Source: Vicinamibacteria bacterium (GTDB lineage: Bacteria > Acidobacteriota > Vicinamibacteria > Fen-336 > JAGNNV01). From it: a DNA stretch of 58,300 nt. The DNA lies in assembly GCA_019694155.1 (NCBI GenBank), contig JAIBCN010000059.1:1-58300 (forward strand), read 5' to 3'. The position numbers were made by a program, and so were the translations under genes. The notes below the pieces were generated by a model. The model did not search any database. It saw only the letters and a list, made by a program, of their open reading frames with translations, and was not told the DNA's origin. Position 1 is the stretch's first letter. Each line of letters opens with the position of its first letter. Positions 18,417-25,920 of this stretch are shown here, one piece after another.

Positions 18417-20042
18417 TCAGCCGCGTTCTTCGCCCGCGACCTGGAAGTAGGCCACGAGCTTCTGCTGCGCGGCCGCCTGGCCGGACAGCTCTTCCGCGGT
18501 GGCGGAGAGTTCCTCGGCGGAGGCGGAGTTGCGCTGGGTCACGTGGTCCACCCGGGACATGGCGTGGGTGATCTGTTCGACGCCGGTCTGCTGCTCGCGC
18601 GACGCCGCCGCCACCTCCTGGCACAGGTTCGCCGTCCGCTGGATCACGGGCACGAGCTGCTTGATCTGCGCACCGGACTTCTCCGCGACTTCAAGGCTCT
18701 TTCCGGCGACGTCGCCGATGTCCTGAGCGGCGTTTTGCGCGCGCTCGGCGAGCTTGCGGACCTCGGCCGCGACCACTGCGAAGCCGCGCCCGTGCTCGCC
18801 CGCGCGCGCCGCTTCGATGGCCGCGTTCAGGGCGAGGAGGTTCGTCTGGTGCGAGATCTCCTCGATGATGGTGATCTTCTGTGCGATCGCGCGCATGGCC
18901 GCGACCGTGCCCTCGACCGAGCGGCCGCTCTCCGCGGCGTCGTCGGCCGCGCGGTTCGCCATGTCTTCCATCTGGACGCTGTTGCCCGCGTTCGCCGCGA
19001 TGGAAGCGCGCATCTCTTCGAGGCTCGACAGGGTTTCCTCGACGGAGGCCGCCACGTCGGAGGTACCGCTCGAAAGGTCGCCCGCCGCCGACGACACCTG
19101 GCGCGCCGCCGCCGCCATGCCCGACGCCTGGGTCTTGAGTTCGCGCGAGACACCGGCGAGCCGCTTCGTCATCTCTCCGAAGGCGATGCCGAAGCGGTCC
19201 TTCTCCGAACGCGGCTTCGGGCTCTCCCGCAGGTCGCCGTCCGCGATCTTCTCCGCGATGTCCGCCATCTCCTGGAGGTAGTGGGTGACGTCGGCGAGGG
19301 CGCGCACGAGCTGGCCGACCTCGTCGCTCGCCGTGGTCTCGAAGCGGGCGGTCACGTCGCCGTCCTTCAGCCGGTGCGCGGCCTGGACAGCCTTCCCGAC
19401 CGGCCCCACGAGGGCCCGCATGACGTTGAGAGACGTGCCGACGAGCAGGGCCAAGCAAAGCACAATGATGGTGATGATGAGGTAGTTCGCCGATCTCTCG
19501 GCCTCCCGCACCGACTCGAACGATTCGGCCATCGCCTTCCGGTCGCGCTCGGTGTTGGCGGCGAGGGTATCCCGCACCTGCCGGTACTGGGTGGTCATGG
19601 CCTCGAGGGCGGCGGTGAGATCCGCTCCCTTCGAGTTGCCGATCATCTGCCGCGTGGTCCCGGTGGCGGTGTCGTAGTAGGTATTGAAGGCGCCCTCGAG
19701 CTGCGTGAGTTCGGCCTGGTTCACCACTGGGTTCGTCTTGCCGAGGGCCAGGGTCTTGAGGAACTCCTGCTTGAGCGGGTCGACCTCCGAGACGAAATCG
19801 GCGTTGCTCGCGGCCACCGCGTCCTGAAGCGCGCGCTGGATCTGAGACAGGGTCTGCTCCAGATTCCGGCTCATTTCGAGCGAAGGACCATGGCCGGTTT
19901 CGGCGAGACGCAGCTTCTCCGCTGTGCGCCCGCCCGACACCATGGTCACCAGGATGGTCAGGAGAAACCCGACCGCCGCGACCGCGGGAAGGAGCAGAAG
20001 CTTGAAGCGGAAGGAAAGGGAGTCGAACTGAAACCGTGCCAC
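18417..20042 (-). CDS. Methyl-accepting chemotaxis protein
   Basis: A 541-aa transmembrane chemoreceptor. TM1 is at about 15-36, followed by a periplasmic helical ligand domain of about 150 residues (four-helix-bundle type). TM2 (about 187-208) leads to HAMP (about 209-262) and a cytoplasmic signalling hairpin. The hairpin tip contains [20 protein letters not shown] and [18 protein letters not shown]. The start is a GTG with GGAG ten bases upstream; it lies 13 bp after the stop of the small binding protein. No CheR-tethering pentapeptide is at the C-terminus (ends VAGEERG). Placement behind a periplasmic binding protein suggests that protein presents the ligand, which is inference. Confidence 0.94.
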   Translation of the reverse strand: MARFQFDSLSFRFKLLLLPAVAAVGFLLTILVTMVSGGRTAEKLRLAETGHGPSLEMSRNLEQTLSQIQRALQDAVAASNADFVSEVDPLKQEFLKTLALGKTNPVVNQAELTQLEGAFNTYYDTATGTTRQMIGNSKGADLTAALEAMTTQYRQVRDTLAANTERDRKAMAESFESVREAERSANYLIITIIVLCLALLVGTSLNVMRALVGPVGKAVQAAHRLKDGDVTARFETTASDEVGQLVRALADVTHYLQEMADIAEKIADGDLRESPKPRSEKDRFGIAFGEMTKRLAGVSRELKTQASGMAAAARQVSSAAGDLSSGTSDVAASVEETLSSLEEMRASIAANAGNSVQMEDMANRAADDAAESGRSVEGTVAAMRAIAQKITIIEEISHQTNLLALNAAIEAARAGEHGRGFAVVAAEVRKLAERAQNAAQDIGDVAGKSLEVAEKSGAQIKQLVPVIQRTANLCQEVAAASREQQTGVEQITHAMSRVDHVTQRNSASAEELSATAEELSGQAAAQQKLVAYFQVAGEERG

Positions 20043-20055
20043 TGTGTCTCCGCGG

Positions 20056-20481
20056 CTAGCGAATGTTGAGAATCTTGACGCCGTCGGCGGCAACGCCCGC
20101 CGAGATGTACCCGATGGCGCCGGGATTCGCCTTGACGAAGGCGATCACCGCCGCATCCCCCGCCTTCTCCGCCGGAGGCACTTCACGGCCGGCGAAGATC
20201 TGCTGCTGCCAGTAGGAGGCGATGGCGGAGACGGGTTTGCCGTGCACGATCTTCGTGAAGGCCGCGCGCGCGGGCGAGATCGGCACCTGGTCCACGGGAA
20301 CGATGGGAGTTCCGGTGTCCCACTTCACGATCTTCTTGAGGAACATCTTCCCGAGCTGCTCCCGGGTGAGGATGTCCGTGGGGTTGTTCGCGTTGACGAT
20401 GACCTGGTAGTCCGCGGCCCAGCCGGCGGCGGGGCCGAGCAGGACGAGGGCCAGAAGGAGCGAAAGGATTCGGCGGGTCAC
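20056..20481 (-). CDS. Small PstS-like periplasmic substrate-binding protein
   Basis: A 141-aa exported protein with an N-terminal signal peptide (ending LGPAAGWAA) and one lobe resembling phosphate ABC-transporter binding proteins: [33 protein letters not shown], and a C-terminal GAIGYISAG. Full PstS proteins have about 300 residues and two lobes, so this single-lobe form belongs to the short stand-alone family often found next to sensors rather than with PstCAB. I chose the GTG at 20481 because AGAGGTGA lies at normal distance before it; a GTG at 20493 is the alternative. No permease or ATPase genes are nearby, so transport by an ABC system is unlikely here. Confidence 0.85.
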   Translation of the reverse strand: MTRRILSLLLALVLLGPAAGWAADYQVIVNANNPTDILTREQLGKMFLKKIVKWDTGTPIVPVDQVPISPARAAFTKIVHGKPVSAIASYWQQQIFAGREVPPAEKAGDAAVIAFVKANPGAIGYISAGVAADGVKILNIR

Positions 20482-20516
20482 TTGCTTGTTCACCTCTTGC
20501 GATGGGTTCGTGCGGC

Positions 20517-21635
20517 CTAAAAGGAAACCGACATCGAGACAATGCCATAGTTCACGGGGCGCGAGGGAGCCCCGAGGGGCAGGACATGGGTCTCGAGGAG
20601 CTGACTTTCCGCCCAATGGTACTCGCCCTTGAGGACGACGTCAGCCCGGACCGCGAAGGTCAGGCCCGCCGTCCAGTCCTCGTAGTACTTCGGAACCTCG
20701 AAACGGCGCGAGCCTGAAGGAAACTCGAGCCTCGAAGTGTCGAACTGGCCGTGGACAGCGAGCCGGGAAGTGAGGTTCACGCCCGCGTATGCGTACCAGG
20801 TCTCGAAGTCGACCTTGGCGTCCTGGATGCGCGTCTTGCGGTACTCGGAACGCAGCTTCACTCGCGAACCCACGTATTCGCCGGAGGCGTAGTAGTTCCT
20901 CCAGGAGTCCTCCTGATCCGAGACGATCGCAGTGCCGCGAAGGTCGAAGCGCTGGGCCCCCACGCCGAAACGCAGGCCGGAGAGGGGCGTGTTGAGCCAC
21001 ACCTGCCCGCCAACCATGTTCTCGGCGCGCGGCTTCACCAGGCCGTTGTCGGTGCTCTCGATCATCGAGAATCCACCGGCGTAGACCGAGGCCTCGGCGC
21101 TCCACGACCTGGCGGGCGAGGTCGAATGCCGCAGAGCGAGACCATCCACCGTCTCCGAGGTGAAGGAACCTTCCTGGTAGAAGTTGTAGGGCGTGCGGTA
21201 GAAGGGCAGCAGAGTGCCCACGTACCGCGTCTCGTTCAGGAGGCCCATGGGCTGCGGGATGCGGCCGACGCGAATCGACGTGTCCTGACCGAGCTTTCGT
21301 TCGTAGAAGGCCCAGTCGAGTTTCACGTCGGGCTCGAGCGTCATCGACCGGCTCTCGCCGAGGCGCCGGTGCGCGAGCTGGACGACCAGGGAGTCCTTGG
21401 CCGTCGGAGTGAAGCGAAGAAGAACCGCCGCGCGACGATAGTCAGTGGTACCGGTGCCGGGGATGCCCAGGATCTGCTCGCCATCCGTGTCCGCGAAAGC
21501 CTGGGTGAGATAGCCGTGAATGGCGAACTTCTCGGCCGGAGCTTCGTCGGGCGTGGCGGCGGGAGCCGGCGGAGCCTCCTGGGCCATGAGGGGCGCGGTC
21601 CAGAGCAGGAGCGTGAGGGTTGCGAGGTTCTTCAA
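20517..21635 (-). CDS. Outer-membrane porin-like beta-barrel protein
   Basis: A 372-aa exported protein, with a signal peptide (MKNLATLTLLLWTAPLMAQ) and a short Pro/Ala-rich stretch. The rest is amphipathic beta strands rich in Tyr, Arg and Trp, ending in Phe (SVSF), as expected for a barrel inserted by BamA. It has no TonB box or plug. The start codon is TTG with a weak AAGAG upstream. It is first in the operon with the PstS-like protein, chemoreceptor and CheB. A sigma-54 promoter match sits about 60 bp upstream. The role may be to let the sensed solute into the periplasm. Specificity is unknown; an anion channel is a guess. Confidence 0.85.
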   Translation of the reverse strand: MKNLATLTLLLWTAPLMAQEAPPAPAATPDEAPAEKFAIHGYLTQAFADTDGEQILGIPGTGTTDYRRAAVLLRFTPTAKDSLVVQLAHRRLGESRSMTLEPDVKLDWAFYERKLGQDTSIRVGRIPQPMGLLNETRYVGTLLPFYRTPYNFYQEGSFTSETVDGLALRHSTSPARSWSAEASVYAGGFSMIESTDNGLVKPRAENMVGGQVWLNTPLSGLRFGVGAQRFDLRGTAIVSDQEDSWRNYYASGEYVGSRVKLRSEYRKTRIQDAKVDFETWYAYAGVNLTSRLAVHGQFDTSRLEFPSGSRRFEVPKYYEDWTAGLTFAVRADVVLKGEYHWAESQLLETHVLPLGAPSRPVNYGIVSMSVSF

Positions 21636-21693
21636 GGGACAGACTCTTTCTTGGGTAATGGGTTTGTTGGGAATCGAGTACAGCCCTCAAGTG

Positions 21694-21709
21694 AGCAAAT
21701 CGTGGGCCA
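21694..21709 (-). promoter_or_regulatory. Sigma-54 promoter match for the porin-receptor operon
   Basis: On the minus strand the sequence reads TGGCCC, 5 nt, TTGCT. It matches the -24/-12 consensus at the invariant GG and GC with exact spacing, and lies about 60 bp before the porin start. The predicted start of transcription is near 21682. Confidence 0.65.
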
Positions 21710-21725
21710 TGGTCTGAACATCGAC

Positions 21726-21741
21726 GAAACCCCGTTGTTTC
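21726..21741. promoter_or_regulatory. Inverted repeat in the porin/globin regulatory region
   Basis: GAAAC and GTTTC are separated by 6 nt. It lies just upstream of the minus-strand -24 element and could be an activator or repressor site. Confidence 0.35.
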
Positions 21742-21776
21742 AAAGGACTTCCTCAGAGTGCGAGACCAGGCCCGTT

Positions 21777-21805
21777 CGTTCGGATCGCAGAAGGAGCGTT
21801 CGGAT
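21777..21805. repeat. Two CGTTCGGAT direct repeats, 20 bp apart
   Basis: Exact 9-bp copies begin at 21777 and 21797, about two helical turns apart, so they face the same side of the helix. They sit between two divergent sigma-54 promoter matches, roughly 50-95 bp from each, where an enhancer-binding protein would bind. Confidence 0.5.
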
Positions 21806-21851
21806 TCCAAACCCCGGGGGCGCGCGGCGATCGAGTGGCAGGCCAGGCCAT

Positions 21852-21867
21852 CGGCATGACGCTTGCT
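21852..21867 (+). promoter_or_regulatory. Sigma-54 promoter match for the globin gene
   Basis: CGGCAT, 5 nt, TTGCT, with the invariant GG and GC 12 bases apart. The predicted transcript starts near 21878, which rules out the upstream ATG at 21863 and supports the ATG at 21902 preceded by GAGGA. Confidence 0.55.
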
Positions 21868-21901
21868 GAAGGCCCCGCCAGATTTCAAACGAGGATTTCC
21901 G

Positions 21902-22525
21902 ATGACACCAGCCGTCTCTGCCGATAATTCACCCGCCTCCGGTCCGCGTCAGCGGCGACGGAGAGGCGACCTGTCTCCCAACCCGGAGATGTGGAACGCG
22001 CTCCGGCAAGGCGAGGGACTGACGGAGATCCTCACGGACTTCTACGAGCGCGTCTTCGCCGACCCGAAGCTCGCTCCCTTCTTCGCCTCGACGACGCGCA
22101 CGAGAGCCATCGAGAAACAGTACGCCTTCCTCCGGGAGATTCTCACCGGCGAGGAGGGCTACTTCGGCGACCGTCCGTACAACGCGCATCACTGGATGGT
22201 GATCTCGGACGAACTCTTCGACTATCGCGAAGAGCTGATGGAGTCCTGCCTCCGCCGGCACGGCCTCGAGGAGCGGTTCGTTGTCCAGTTCCGGGCGATC
22301 GACGAAGTCTTCCGAAAGCAGATCGTCAAGTCGGAGCCCAAGCCCAAGAAGCTGCGCGGGGAAGACCTCCCTCTCGAAGGCTACGGGACGATCGTCGTCG
22401 AGATCGGCACGCTCTGCGACGACTGCCAGGAAGCGATCAACGCGGGGGATCGCGTCCGATACCACCTGCGCACCGGCCAGACCTTCTGCCCGCGCTGCAG
22501 CGCGGCACGGGAAACGGCGGCCTGA
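21902..22525 (+). CDS. Truncated hemoglobin with C-terminal zinc ribbon
   Basis: A 207-aa cytoplasmic protein. After a basic disordered N-terminus, residues about 27-145 match 2/2 (truncated) hemoglobin. They include Phe-Tyr at helix B (Tyr48 in TDFYERVF), LAPFF, and a proximal His in NAHHWMVI (His96 by spacing to I101 and F106; His97 is adjacent). The C-terminal 40 residues form a probable zinc ribbon with Cys172/Cys175 (CDDC) and Cys196/Cys199 (CPRC). Plain truncated hemoglobins have about 120-130 residues, so this is a fusion. Heme gas binding plus a metal ribbon suggests a sensor or redox role. It is under a predicted sigma-54 promoter beside a chemoreceptor operon. Confidence 0.85.
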   Translation: MTPAVSADNSPASGPRQRRRRGDLSPNPEMWNALRQGEGLTEILTDFYERVFADPKLAPFFASTTRTRAIEKQYAFLREILTGEEGYFGDRPYNAHHWMVISDELFDYREELMESCLRRHGLEERFVVQFRAIDEVFRKQIVKSEPKPKKLRGEDLPLEGYGTIVVEIGTLCDDCQEAINAGDRVRYHLRTGQTFCPRCSAARETAA

Positions 22526-22557
22526 CCGCCTGGAAAACTGGCTGGAAATCGAACAGG

Positions 22558-22574
22558 TGTCCAGCCGTTGGACA
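22558..22574. promoter_or_regulatory. Inverted repeat, candidate upstream activator site
   Basis: TGTCCA and TGGACA flank a 5-nt spacer. It lies about 90 bp before the -24 element at 22661, the normal distance for an enhancer site of an NtrC-type activator. Confidence 0.45.
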
Positions 22575-22660
22575 GGCTCTGACCTCCGCCAGGCCGGCGG
22601 GGTGCTGTTTACACGTGGTCGTCCACAGACCATGGGGCCGGAGCCGGAGTACAAGCCGAC

Positions 22661-22676
22661 TGGCACGTGCCTTGCT
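22661..22676 (+). promoter_or_regulatory. Sigma-54 promoter, consensus match
   Basis: TGGCAC, 5 nt, TTGCT: every consensus base of the -24 and -12 elements at exact spacing. Transcription should begin near 22688, so the GTG at 22667 cannot be the start of the following gene. Confidence 0.75.
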
Positions 22677-22798
22677 GTAGTCGTCCCACCTTGACTCGAC
22701 CGGGTGCACCAAAGCGACGACGCGCCGCCGCGCCCCCACCAAGCGTCGCTCCCTCCGGAGGGCCTGGTTCGGCCAAGGTTCAGGCCAGCGGATGGCGC

Positions 22799-24604
22799 AT
22801 GCCGCGGAGCCAGAACGTCCTGAGGCAGATGGTCGACAAGATCAAGGACGTCTTCTGGGTCCTCACGCCCGATCTCCGAACCCCGATCTACCTGAGCCCC
22901 GCCTTCGAGGGAATCTGGGGACGGTCCATCGAAAGCGCGCTCAGCGGCCCCGTCCCCATCACCCACGCCGTGCACCCGAACGACCGGAGTCGGGTGCGCG
23001 CCGCCATCCAGCGCGCCCGGCACTCTCACGCGTTCGATGCCACCTATCGAATCGTGAGACCCGATGGCGAGGTCCGGTGGATCCAGAACCAGGGCGTCGC
23101 CGTCTACGATCACCACAAGACCGGCGCACCCGCGGACGTCACGCTCAAGCCGGTGAGCGCGTTCGTCGGGATCGCCCGCGATGTGACCCAGGAATGGCTG
23201 GCCAAGAATGAACTGGCGCGCCTGCAGGCGAGCCTCGCCGAGGCGCGTCGGGTCGCCGCCTCGGGAAGCTGGGACTGGGATTTCGAGACCAGAGCGCTGC
23301 GGTGGTCGGACGAGGTCTACCGCATCTATGGCGTGACGCCGGGCGCCTTCGAAGCGACGTTCGCCTCGTTCCTCGACCGCGTGCACCCCGAGGATCGGGC
23401 CGTCGTCGAAAGGGCCTTCGAGCGATCCGGCCAGGAAGCCGAGTCTTTTGCCGTCGACCACCGGATCGTCAGGCCGGACGGCTCGGTGCGCCACGTCCGG
23501 CAGCGCGGAGGCCTCGTGCTCGTCGACGGCGAGGCGGTGCGCATGGTGGGCGGCGTGCGGGACGTGACCGACGAGAGAGCAGCCGAAGAGACGCAGAAGA
23601 CGCTCTCGAGCGCCGTCGAACAGACCGCCGATCAGGTGGCGATCACCACCCCCGACGGCATCGTCCGCTTCGTCAATCCGTCGTTCGAACAGCAGACCGG
23701 CTACCCGGCGAGCGAGGTGATCGGCCGCACATCGTCCATTCTCAAGTCCGGGCTCCACGATCGCGCGTTCTACGAACGGCTCTGGAAGACCATCCTCGAC
23801 GGGGACGTCTTCCGCGCCGAGTTCGAGAACAGACGCAAGGACGGATCGATCTTCGTCGAGGACAAGACGATCACGCCCATCAAGAACGGCGCGGGCGAGG
23901 TGACCCACTTCGTGGCCGTGGGGCGCGACATCACCGATCGCCGGCTCGCCGAGGCCAAGCAGGCCGAGCTCATCACCGCGGTGAGCCGGGGGGCTGCCGA
24001 ATGGACCGCCACCTTCGACGCGGTGGAGATGCCGATGGCGGTGATCAACACCCGGGGAGAGGTCACGAGAGCCAACCTGGCCTTCGCGCATTCGACCGGC
24101 CGGGCCGCGCCCGAACTCATCGGGCGCCCCCTTCCCTCCTCCTCCACGCAGCCGCTTCCCGCGATACAGGCGGCAGTCGCCCAGGCGCAGGCCTCCGGCC
24201 GATCCTCCCAGCTCGACCCGGAGCGCATCACGTCTAGCTCAGGCTCGCCGACTCGTCTCCGCTGCTTCCCTTGTTCGAGGCGCGCTGAATCGGAACGGTC
24301 AGTGACGGATCGCTGCGGTCCGCCGAGGCCGGGGCGTCGATGCCGCGCTCCCCGAGGGACTCATCGCGGGTTCCCCGCAGGACCTGAAGAGGAGCGGTTT
24401 CGTTCTCGGAGGGCATCGCCCGCTCGCTTGAGCAAGGTCAATGCCACTCGCTCAGCGGACGCGGCGCGCGCCTCAACCCACATGGACAAAGGGGCTTACG
24501 CCGTACCCGGGGCCTCCCCTCGCCCTGGGGGCCTCTATGACCGATCTTCGGACGCCTGTTCGGTTTCCGTAATGGAAATGCCGAATCGGCGGAGCTTCTC
24601 GTAG
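22799..24604 (+). CDS. Multi-PAS protein lacking a kinase domain (probably truncated sensor kinase)
   Basis: The protein has tandem PAS domains: PAS1 (about 5-130), PAS2 (about 140-260, SWDWDFETRALRWSDEVYRI), PAS3 (about 265-390, TTPDGIVRFVNPSFEQQTGYP) and the first half of PAS4 (from about 400, FDAVEMPMAVINTRGEVTRAN). Near codon 480 (about 24233) family resemblance stops. The remaining 120 residues are Arg/Ser/Pro-rich, and the last 70 bp run antisense into the regulator gene. No H-box, N-box or ATP-binding motifs follow. I read this as a sensor kinase that lost its C-terminus. A genuine PAS-only protein is less likely because PAS4 is cut. ATG 22799 is chosen because the sigma-54 promoter excludes the earlier GTG. 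Confidence 0.7.
   Translation: MPRSQNVLRQMVDKIKDVFWVLTPDLRTPIYLSPAFEGIWGRSIESALSGPVPITHAVHPNDRSRVRAAIQRARHSHAFDATYRIVRPDGEVRWIQNQGVAVYDHHKTGAPADVTLKPVSAFVGIARDVTQEWLAKNELARLQASLAEARRVAASGSWDWDFETRALRWSDEVYRIYGVTPGAFEATFASFLDRVHPEDRAVVERAFERSGQEAESFAVDHRIVRPDGSVRHVRQRGGLVLVDGEAVRMVGGVRDVTDERAAEETQKTLSSAVEQTADQVAITTPDGIVRFVNPSFEQQTGYPASEVIGRTSSILKSGLHDRAFYERLWKTILDGDVFRAEFENRRKDGSIFVEDKTITPIKNGAGEVTHFVAVGRDITDRRLAEAKQAELITAVSRGAAEWTATFDAVEMPMAVINTRGEVTRANLAFAHSTGRAAPELIGRPLPSSSTQPLPAIQAAVAQAQASGRSSQLDPERITSSSGSPTRLRCFPCSRRAESERSVTDRCGPPRPGRRCRAPRGTHRGFPAGPEEERFRSRRASPARLSKVNATRSADAARASTHMDKGAYAVPGASPRPGGLYDRSSDACSVSVMEMPNRRSFS
24234..24534. other. Degenerate stretch between PAS protein and regulator
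   Basis: This 300-bp stretch shows no recognisable domain in any frame. A 60-codon minus-strand frame (24234-24416) has no ribosome site or family resemblance. It is the likely site where the kinase part of the PAS gene was deleted or decayed. A GC-rich inverted repeat near 24510-24533 lacks a T-run and is not called a terminator. Confidence 0.4.
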
Positions 24605-25920
24605 AGGCTGCTGCGGGCGATTCCAAGCTTCTTCGCGGCGGGCAGGACCCGGTTCTTCTCGGCCTTGAGAACGCTCAGGATGTGTCGACGCTCCACCTCG
24701 TCGAGGGACAGAACTTCCTCGGCGGAAGGGGTCGAAGAAGCCTGGGCGGGAGGCCTCGGCTCGTCGGCGTCGATGGCGCTCTCGTCCACGATGTCGGTCT
24801 CGGCGAAGAGGCCGGCTCGCTCGATCGCGTTCCGGAGCTCACGGATGTTGCCACGCCAGTGGCGGGCCTGAAGGGCTTCGATGGCGCCCGGGGAGAGGCG
24901 CAGCCTCGGACGGCCGATCTCGGCCGCGAAGGACGCCAGAAGCGTGGCCGCGATATCGGCGACATCCCCTCGCCTCTCCCGGAGCGCCGGCACACGGAGA
25001 GGAAACGCGCTGATGCGAAAGAACAGATCCTCGCGAAAGCGCCCGTCCAGGGACATGGCGCGAAGGTCGCGATGAGTCGCGGCAATGAGCCGGAAATCCA
25101 CCGTCTTCTCCCGAGTGCCTCCGAGGGGACGGATGCGACGGTCCTCCAGGGCCTTCAAGAGCTTGGCCTGCACGGCGAGGTCCATTTCCGCGAGCTCATC
25201 GAGAAACAAGGTCCCGCGGTGAGCTTCCTCGATCAGGCCGATCTTGCGCCGGTTCGCGCCCGTGAAGGCCCCCGCTTCATGGCCGAAAAGCTCGGATTCG
25301 AGCAGGTCCCGCGACAGGCCCGCACAGTTCAGATCCACGAAGGCTTCGCGCGCCCGCGGTCCGTTCGCGTGGAGCCAGCGGGCGAGGACTCCCTTGCCGC
25401 TGCCGGTTTCGCCGGTGATGAGAACCGGCCGATCCATGCTCAGGAGCCTCGTGGCCTCGCGGCGGAGGCGCTGAACGTCTTCGCTGGTTCCACGAAACGG
25501 ATCCGGACTCCCGTCGGCGGCGGGCGTGGCCAGCGCCTTCAGGCGGTTCGTCCGATGCGCCAGCGATCGCTCGATGACGAGGGCGAGGGCCGACGAATCG
25601 ACCGGTTTGGTGAGGAAGTTCTCCGCGCCGTGCTTGATGGCGTCGACGGCGATGCTGATCGAAGCATCTCCGGTCAGCATGATGACGGGAGTGCTGGGCG
25701 CGCGTTCCCGCAGTTGATCGAGGAGTTCGATTCCCGACGCATCCGGCAGGTTGACGTCCAGAATGATGATGTCGGGGAGCGATGCGGACACCTCGCGCAG
25801 CGCCGCCTTGCCGCTCTCCGCCTCGGCCACGTCATAGCCGATCGCCCTCAGGTAGCGCCCGATGCCCGCGCGCAGATCGGCATCGTCGTCGACCACCAGG
25901 ACCAGAGATCGATCAGCCAA
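24535..25920 (-). CDS. Sigma-54-dependent NtrC-family response regulator
   Basis: A 461-aa regulator: receiver (1-125, Asp55 in ILDVNLPD), AAA+ domain (about 145-375) with GETGSGKG, an intact GAFTGA loop and LFLDELAEM, and a Fis-type DNA-binding end (about 415-450, LPAAKKLGIARSSLYEKL). Unlike its paralogue at 15891, the sigma-54 contact loop is canonical, so it should activate transcription. Its start overlaps the end of the histidine kinase gene by 8 bp, which marks the pair as a two-component system. It is the best candidate activator for the four sigma-54 promoters between 21.6 and 37.3 kb; this is inference from proximity. Confidence 0.96.
   Translation of the reverse strand: MADRSLVLVVDDDADLRAGIGRYLRAIGYDVAEAESGKAALREVSASLPDIIILDVNLPDASGIELLDQLRERAPSTPVIMLTGDASISIAVDAIKHGAENFLTKPVDSSALALVIERSLAHRTNRLKALATPAADGSPDPFRGTSEDVQRLRREATRLLSMDRPVLITGETGSGKGVLARWLHANGPRAREAFVDLNCAGLSRDLLESELFGHEAGAFTGANRRKIGLIEEAHRGTLFLDELAEMDLAVQAKLLKALEDRRIRPLGGTREKTVDFRLIAATHRDLRAMSLDGRFREDLFFRISAFPLRVPALRERRGDVADIAATLLASFAAEIGRPRLRLSPGAIEALQARHWRGNIRELRNAIERAGLFAETDIVDESAIDADEPRPPAQASSTPSAEEVLSLDEVERRHILSVLKAEKNRVLPAAKKLGIARSSLYEKLRRFGISITETEQASEDRS

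Noticed and set aside
21863..21902. ATG start for the globin fusion
   Set aside because: It lies between the -24 and -12 elements and lacks a ribosome site, whereas the ATG at 21902 has GAGGA.
22667..22799. GTG start for the PAS protein
   Set aside because: It overlaps the -24 element of the consensus sigma-54 promoter, so it lies upstream of the predicted transcript start.
24234..24416. 60-codon minus-strand frame after the regulator gene
   Set aside because: No ribosome site, no domain and random composition; reported only as part of the degenerate stretch.
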